In this document: positions 58,304 through 64,000 of the stretch, in pieces | Position numbering within the stretch: the stretch's first letter is position 1 | Layout of the letters: each line of letters opens with the position of its first letter | Assembly: GCA_021561035.1 (NCBI GenBank) | Contig: CP067346.1 | Span: 341,001-405,000, forward strand | Direction of reading: 5' to 3' | Length of the DNA: 64,000 bases | From: Clostridioides sp. ES-S-0054-01 | GTDB taxonomy: Bacteria; Bacillota; Clostridia; Peptostreptococcales; Peptostreptococcaceae | Notes under the pieces: generated by a model | Databases searched by the model: none | What the model saw: only the letters and a program-made list of their open reading frames with translations | Told to the model about the DNA's origin: nothing | Program-made: the position numbers and the translations under genes

Positions 58304-58644
58304 ATTTGTTTTATATAAGGAAAAATTATATCATATTATCAAATGTTAAATTACAAAATATATTAACTAAAAATAGCATTATATTTTAAGTTACTTATTC
58401 CATAAAACTACTATTATCTGTTATTATGAAATTTTAATTGAAAAGTAAAGTGTAATTAAAAAAAATTTACTAAAATTATTTTTATCTAAGTTTTTATACA
58501 ATAATATATTAAATAAATACAGAATATATATGGAAAACACTTATTCCAGTATTTTTTGAAATTATTTTATCTATTTTATTTAAGAAAAATAAGTTTTTTG
58601 TACTTTTTGTTTAGAAAAAAATATTGTTATGGTAATATCTTCTA

Positions 58645-58842
58645 TTTACAATTTCACAACTTTGGTTTACAATAATAGAGACAATAAATCCTAAAAAACA
58701 TAAGAAGAAAAAAGTGCTTAATATTTTAGAGAGACTGGTTTAGTTTACACCAGCTAAGCCAGTCAAGGAATAATTTAAAGTGTAATATATAATAATGAAA
58801 GAGAACATGTTATTAGAAATTTCTAATGCATGTTCTTTTTTT
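58645..58842 (+). ncRNA. Candidate small RNA with its own promoter and terminator
   Basis: Between the cyclophilin and bclA1. Promoter: TTTACA (58645-58650), 17-bp spacer, TACAAT (58668-58673); predicted start near 58680. A hairpin GACTGGTTTAG / CTAAGCCAGTC (58733-58764, GU pairs allowed) and a perfect-type terminator AGAACATG ... CATGTTCT with T8 (58802-58842). No credible reading frame fits. Length about 160 nt. Riboswitch families do not match what I recognise. The stretch 58304-58640 shows nothing recognisable. Confidence 0.55.
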
Positions 58843-58900
58843 GTAGAAATTAGTATTATTATATAAATATTTAAGATAGTAAATTTCTAACTATACTGTA

Positions 58901-58927
58901 ACTAAATATGTATTTTAACATAGTATA
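58901..58927 (+). promoter_or_regulatory. Sigma-K-like promoter of bclA1
   Basis: -10 element CATAGTATA (58919-58927, consensus CATANNNTA) with AC at 58901-58902, 16 nt upstream; start about 29 bp before the ATG. Fits the late mother-cell timing known for exosporium genes. Confidence 0.55.
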
Positions 58928-58955
58928 ATATAGACCCAAAATGGAGGGATTATAA

Positions 58956-60353
<1,398 letters not shown>

Positions 60354-60386
60354 TTTTATATTTAATATATGTATAAATAAGAAAGG

Positions 60387-60501
60387 GATTGTCTCAAAAT
60401 AGAGATAAGCTTTTTTTTCATTGTTGAAATGATGAAAATATATTTGGCTTGATACAAAAAAAGAGTGCCCTATGAACTAAAAAGTTCATTTTAAGACACT
60501 C
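60387..60501. repeat. Dispersed ~115-bp element, copy 2 (MITE-like)
   Basis: Starts TTGTCTCAAAATAGAGA, ends TTCATTTTAAGACA; homologous to 20663-20776. Lies between bclA1 and ppaC, which converge. Its T-rich inside may also act as a terminator for either gene. Confidence 0.8.
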
Positions 60502-60527
60502 ATTTTTTGTTGTTTAAAAATTTTATA

Positions 60528-62126
60528 TTATTTAAAGTTTTTGATTGCAGTAGTTAAATTAGGAACTAATTGTTTTTTTCTTGATACAACACCTGGTGCA
60601 AATGTACCTTGAACACCTTGAACACCAAATGCGTTGGCAATTAATCTATCTTCTGCTTTATAAATTAAATAAGAACCTTCTTTGATTATATCTGTAACTG
60701 CAAGAACTAATTTATCATAATCAGTTGAATTTATATAAGATAAAAACTCATCTTTTTTAGAGAATATAGAGTCTATGTCTAAAGTAAATACTTGTCCAAT
60801 ACCAACTCTATGTCCACTCATATTAAACTCTTTAAAATCCATATTTATTATTTCTTCTATAGTATATTCATCTAAAGAAGTACCATATTTAAACATATCC
60901 ATAGCATACTTTTCCATATCTATTTTTGCTATTTTACTTAATTCTTCACAAGCTTTCTTATCCATGTCAGTTGTTGTTGGAGATTTAAATAATAATGTAT
61001 CTGATAATATAGCAGATAAAAGAAGACCAGCTATTTCATAAGGTATTTCAACATTATTTTCTTTGTACATTTGATAAATTATAGTACTATTACATCCAAC
61101 AGGCATTACTCTAAAAGACATAGGAACATCAGTAGAAATACCGCCAAGTTTATGATGGTCAACTATTTCAACTATATTTGCCTGTTCAATTCCATCAGCA
61201 CTTTGGGCATATTCATTATGGTCAACTAAAACGACATTCTTTTTAGAAGGATTTAATAGATGACCTTTTGAAATTAAACCTAAAAACTTGTTATCATCAT
61301 CTAATATAGGATAAGATCTGAAGTTAGTCTCTAGCATAATCTCTTTTATTTCATCCATGTAGTCATCTTCTTTGAATGTAATTAGATTTTCTGTGGCTTC
61401 TATAGAGTCTAAGAAACTACATTGATTTATTACATTAGAAGTTTTATAATTGTCACTTTCAACAGAAACAACAGACACTCCATTTATTTTAGCAAGAGCT
61501 AACAAATCTTTTGAAATCTCTGTATGATTAGTAAGTATTAAAAGTTTAACTTTTGTATCAATAGCGTATTCAATACTATCATATCTATCACCAACAATAG
61601 CTATGTCTCCTTCTTTTAAAGTCTCTATTAGAGTCTCCATCCCAAATGATAAAGTAACTACTCTACCTTTTATATCTTCACCACAATCCACAAGTATAGT
61701 ACCATTAAGGTTTTTACAAATGTTTGATAGTGATGTGTGTATAGTTGTAAAGTGTTGATGAAGTAGGTTTTTAGCTATTTCTTTCATAGTAATAATACCA
61801 GCAAAAGTTCCGTCATCATAAGTTACAGGTAGCGTTTTAACATTTTTTTCATCCATAAGATTATAAGCTTCTAATATAGATGAAGTAGGAGTTAAAGGCA
61901 CTACTTTATCATAATTTAAATCTCTAACTTGTATTCTAACATTATCTAAAATTTCAGGTGCATCTACCTTAAAGTAATCTAAGGCATATTTAGCTTCTTT
62001 TCTGATATCTCCTAAAGCATAAGCTGTTGCTTTTATTCCTAGTTTGTTTTTTAAATGTGCTAATGAAATTGCAGAACATATTGAATCTGTATCTGGATTT
62101 TTATGTCCGAAAACTAATAAATTCAT
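60528..62126 (-). CDS. ppaC: Mn-dependent inorganic pyrophosphatase with CBS and DRTGG domains
   Basis: 532-aa family II pyrophosphatase. N-terminal DHH-type half with GHKNPDTDSICSAISLAHLK; then CBS1 (about 70-130), a DRTGG domain (about 130-250), CBS2 (about 250-300); second catalytic part with VDHNEYAQSADGIEQANIVE and VDHHKLGGISTDVP; C-terminal RKKQLVPNLTTAIKN (substrate-closing R-K-K). The CBS/DRTGG insert binds adenine nucleotides (AMP/ATP/diadenosine tetraphosphate) to modulate activity in clostridial enzymes. Monocistronic. Confidence 0.95.
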   Translation of the reverse strand: MNLLVFGHKNPDTDSICSAISLAHLKNKLGIKATAYALGDIRKEAKYALDYFKVDAPEILDNVRIQVRDLNYDKVVPLTPTSSILEAYNLMDEKNVKTLPVTYDDGTFAGIITMKEIAKNLLHQHFTTIHTSLSNICKNLNGTILVDCGEDIKGRVVTLSFGMETLIETLKEGDIAIVGDRYDSIEYAIDTKVKLLILTNHTEISKDLLALAKINGVSVVSVESDNYKTSNVINQCSFLDSIEATENLITFKEDDYMDEIKEIMLETNFRSYPILDDDNKFLGLISKGHLLNPSKKNVVLVDHNEYAQSADGIEQANIVEIVDHHKLGGISTDVPMSFRVMPVGCNSTIIYQMYKENNVEIPYEIAGLLLSAILSDTLLFKSPTTTDMDKKACEELSKIAKIDMEKYAMDMFKYGTSLDEYTIEEIINMDFKEFNMSGHRVGIGQVFTLDIDSIFSKKDEFLSYINSTDYDKLVLAVTDIIKEGSYLIYKAEDRLIANAFGVQGVQGTFAPGVVSRKKQLVPNLTTAIKNFK

Positions 62127-62342
62127 TTTAATACTCCTTTCAAAACTTGAATATAATAATAATTGATAAAAACATTATATCAAAAGGTGGTGGGTATTTG
62201 TTGTAAAAAGAAAAAAATTTAATGAAAAAAGATTATATAAAATTTTATTTCTTACATAAATACTACGAATTTGATATAAAAATTATTATTATATTATACT
62301 TTTACCCAATCACATACTTAACTAAATTTACTTTTATTTGAA

Positions 62343-62560
62343 ATAAATTGCCTAAATATACCTATAATACTTATAAAGATACTAAAACTTGTGGTGTAAT
62401 AGAAAAAGATGAAGCATACTGTACTATAGAAACTGCTAGAGTTGTACATGAAGCATCAGTTAAGGCGGGTGCACCAAAAGGACTTTATAGGTTGGGTAGA
62501 TGTACCTTCAATCGAACTTACTAATGTTGTTATATTAGAGAAAAATCTTATATATGTATA
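62343..62560 (+). pseudogene. adhE: Alcohol/acetaldehyde dehydrogenase (AdhE) fragment
   Basis: Reads NKLPKYTYNTYKDTKTCGVI then EKDEA, then an internal jump to IETARVVHEASVKAGAPKG, then a +1 shift to GWVDVPSIELTNVVILEKN. These match, in order, separate parts of the ALDH domain of AdhE/EutE (…TCGVIE-DE…, …VVLEAAVKAGAPEG-IGWIDVPSLELSN…), with a deletion of about 55 residues between the first two. No start codon or RBS; dead. 62127-62342 and 62561-62710 show nothing else. Confidence 0.8.
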
Positions 62561-62712
62561 TTTAATCAAATAACTTTAAAATTAGTCGTAAAATTTTTTT
62601 ATTACATATAATTTTAAAGCATAATATGCAAAAAACTTTATGAAAAAATTATAAAAATATTCAGAAAATTCTATTGACTAATTTATTTATCATGATATAA
62701 TAAGTTTAGAAA

Positions 62713-62742
62713 ACAAAAAGAATTGGGGCCTATTAAGGCCCC
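62713..62742 (-). terminator. Terminator of the minus-strand operon end
   Basis: GGGGCCT-ATTA-AGGCCCC stem; on the minus strand it is followed by AATTCTTTTT. Lies 5 bp past the stop of the 113-aa gene. Confidence 0.88.
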
Positions 62743-62746
62743 CTTA

Positions 62747-63088
62747 CTATTTTTTGATAGATTTATTTAGAATAACTTTCTCATTTTGATTTTTTATATT
62801 TATTATAGAGTCAGTATAATCTACTTCAAAGTTGGTAAAAGCAGAAAATAAATCTATGTCTCTTAATAAATGGATTGTCATAAGTTGATTGTTTCTATTT
62901 AACCTCAAAATTAATGCTTTTACAAATGGAAATTGGATTCTAGAATTAAATAAGTTAGAGCCATCAGTATTTATATCTAAGCTACGATAATTAATATCTA
63001 TAAATATATCTACATCATCGTTTTCTTCTCTTATTATTCTGTAGTCAAAATCCAAGTCTAAATTTAAATTACCTAAAACAAATAACAT
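62747..63088 (-). CDS. Conserved hypothetical protein, 113 aa
   Basis: Soluble beta-rich sequence (MLFVLGNLNLDLDFDYRIIR, ENDDVDIFIDINYRSLDINT, then FPFVKALILRLNRNNQLMTI), with a Lys-rich end. It lies 34 bp downstream of the ABC ATPase gene, in the same direction, and shares the transcript end. No family recognised. An RBS (AGAGGAT) fits the ATG. Confidence 0.7.
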   Translation of the reverse strand: MLFVLGNLNLDLDFDYRIIREENDDVDIFIDINYRSLDINTDGSNLFNSRIQFPFVKALILRLNRNNQLMTIHLLRDIDLFSAFTNFEVDYTDSIINIKNQNEKVILNKSIKK

Positions 63089-63121
63089 TTAAATCCTCTT
63101 TTCTATAAGTAGTTTAGAGTG

Positions 63122-63790
63122 TCAGTTTAACTTAAGCTCTCCATCTATTATAGATATAACTCTATCTGCTTTTCTAGCAATATTTTCATTATGTGTTATT
63201 ATTATAAGAGTTTGGTTATATTTTTTTATAGAACTTTTTAGTAAATCCATGACTTCTTCTGTAGTTTTACTATCCAAATTTCCTGTTGGCTCATCTGCTA
63301 GTATTATACTTGGCTTTGCAGATAAAGCACGTGCAATAGCAACTCTTTGCTGTTGACCACCAGATAATTGATTGGGAAGATGATTTTTCCTTTCATTAAG
63401 CCCCAATAAATTTATAAGGTCTTCAATATATTCTTTATCTATTTTTTTATTGTCTAACTTTAATGGTAATTCTATATTTTCCTTTACATTTAATACAGGA
63501 ATTAGATTATACTGTTGAAAGACAAATCCTACTTTTTGTCTTCTATATCTTGCTAGTTCTTTATCTGAAAGACAACATATATCTTTACCAGCAACTTTTA
63601 TAGTACCATTACTTGGTCTCTCAAGACCACCTACTAAATGTAGAAATGTACTTTTTCCACTTCCACTTGGCCCAATTATCGCAACGAACTCACCCTTATT
63701 TACTTTTAAATTTGCATCCTTTAGTGCATGCACAGATGTTTCCTTTTTTCCATAAATCTTACCTAAGTTAGTAATTTCTAATATAGACAT
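63122..63790 (-). CDS. ABC transporter ATPase (MacB/LolD-like)
   Basis: 222 aa: Walker A GPSGSGKST, Q-loop FVFQQYNLIPVLNVKENIEL, signature LSGGQQQRVAIARAL, Walker B ILADEPTGNLD and H-loop IITHNENIARKAD. Paired with an FtsX-type permease (next entry), typical of peptide or lipid export or bacitracin sensing. I choose ATG 63790 because AGGAGG lies seven bases before it; ATG 63796 would be too close. Confidence 0.93.
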   Translation of the reverse strand: MSILEITNLGKIYGKKETSVHALKDANLKVNKGEFVAIIGPSGSGKSTFLHLVGGLERPSNGTIKVAGKDICCLSDKELARYRRQKVGFVFQQYNLIPVLNVKENIELPLKLDNKKIDKEYIEDLINLLGLNERKNHLPNQLSGGQQQRVAIARALSAKPSIILADEPTGNLDSKTTEEVMDLLKSSIKKYNQTLIIITHNENIARKADRVISIIDGELKLN

Positions 63791-63801
63791 AATCATTCCT
63801 C

Positions 63802-64000
63802 CTATTCTGTGATGTTTATAGCTTCAACTATACTAATTTTATTTATTTTCCTTGATGGAATGTATGTAGCTAGAATACCTACGATTATGTTTGCTAAAGT
63901 AACTAGGATATATACTTTGTAATCTATTGAAAATCCCAATCCATATGATACATAATCATACGTGTAATACATTCTAAACTGTATTATAAGTCCTGCTACA
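63802..64000 (-). CDS. FtsX/MacB-type ABC permease, C-terminal part (truncated at window end)
   Basis: The last ~66 residues of a permease: VAGLIIQFRMYYTYDYVSYG, then DYKVYILVTLANIIVGILA, then TYIPSRKINKISIVEAINIT and stop. The P-x-R-K-I-x-K-x-x-x-x-E-A-I pattern is the C-terminal signature of the MacB/FtsX permease fold. Operon upstream of the ATPase gene; its stop overlaps that gene's ribosome site. Confidence 0.85.
   Translation of the reverse strand, partial: VAGLIIQFRMYYTYDYVSYGLGFSIDYKVYILVTLANIIVGILATYIPSRKINKISIVEAINITE

Noticed and set aside
58797-58869. Short ORF MKENMLLEISNACSFFVE... in the candidate sRNA
   Set aside because: No ribosome site and it reads through the terminator hairpin, so an RNA terminator explains the sequence better.

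Overview
The window is low-GC, gene-dense Firmicutes DNA that I read as a Clostridioides difficile chromosome segment. The strongest evidence is a BclA1-type exosporium glycoprotein (N-terminal domain, GXX collagen repeats, globular C-terminus). It lies just downstream of cbiMNQO, pcrA, an M18 aminopeptidase, a patatin and a cyclophilin, and the window also holds rbsRKBAC and a LevR-controlled mannose-family PTS. Gene symbols are given from recognition of family and context; no database was searched.

Layout. 1-8.4 kb: the end of htpG, a spore photoproduct lyase homologue, an AraC regulator, an IS256-family element (about 3992-5484), a divergent HxlR/flavin-type pair, small regulators and several decayed genes. 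8.5-16.7 kb: a sigma-54 activator of the LevR type, repeated upstream sites, an excellent -24/-12 promoter, and a PTS operon (IIA-IIB-IIA-IIB-IIC-IID) ending in an L-2-amino-thiazoline-4-carboxylate hydrolase-family gene and an M20 dipeptidase. 16.8-22.8 kb: a perfect 27-bp hairpin beside a dead immunity-like gene, an XRE-regulated ABC exporter, a DUF362 ferredoxin-type protein and a bioB fragment. 23-30.8 kb: the ribose regulon rbsRKBAC, then an M20 peptidase and a GATase-like protein. 31-37.6 kb: a deleted amidohydrolase, the DUF5685/Cys-rich TPR/membrane trio, a HAD phosphatase, an unknown 362-aa protein and an Asn/Met-repeat protein. 37.7-40.5 kb: a CadC-type repressor and a P1B ATPase with an excellent promoter/operator. 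41.0-45.95 kb: a complete rrn operon (16S-23S-5S) with no tRNA in its spacers. 46-64 kb: DedA, a MoxR/VWA pair, a cobalamin riboswitch with cbiMNQO, pcrA, an M18 peptidase, a patatin, a cyclophilin, a candidate small RNA, bclA1, a CBS/DRTGG Mn-pyrophosphatase, an adhE fragment and the end of an ABC transporter operon.

Themes. (1) Import with matched regulation: LevR with sigma-54 for the PTS, RbsR for ribose, CadC for metal export, a B12 riboswitch for cobalt uptake. (2) Many recently dead genes (DUF3788, aldo/keto reductase, PHP hydrolase, Imm33-like, BioB, AbgB-like amidohydrolase, AdhE, and an unknown reverse-strand gene), which is unusually dense for about 60 kb. (3) Sporulation: the SPL homologue and bclA1 with a sigma-K-like promoter.

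The items I would follow up first are the PTS/ATC-hydrolase/dipeptidase operon, the SPL homologue lacking the hydrogen-donor cysteine, the candidate sRNA at about 58.7 kb, the Cys-rich TPR trio, and the pair of dispersed 115-bp elements with TCTCAAAAT ends. I did not find a convincing anti-phage system, prophage or CRISPR array.
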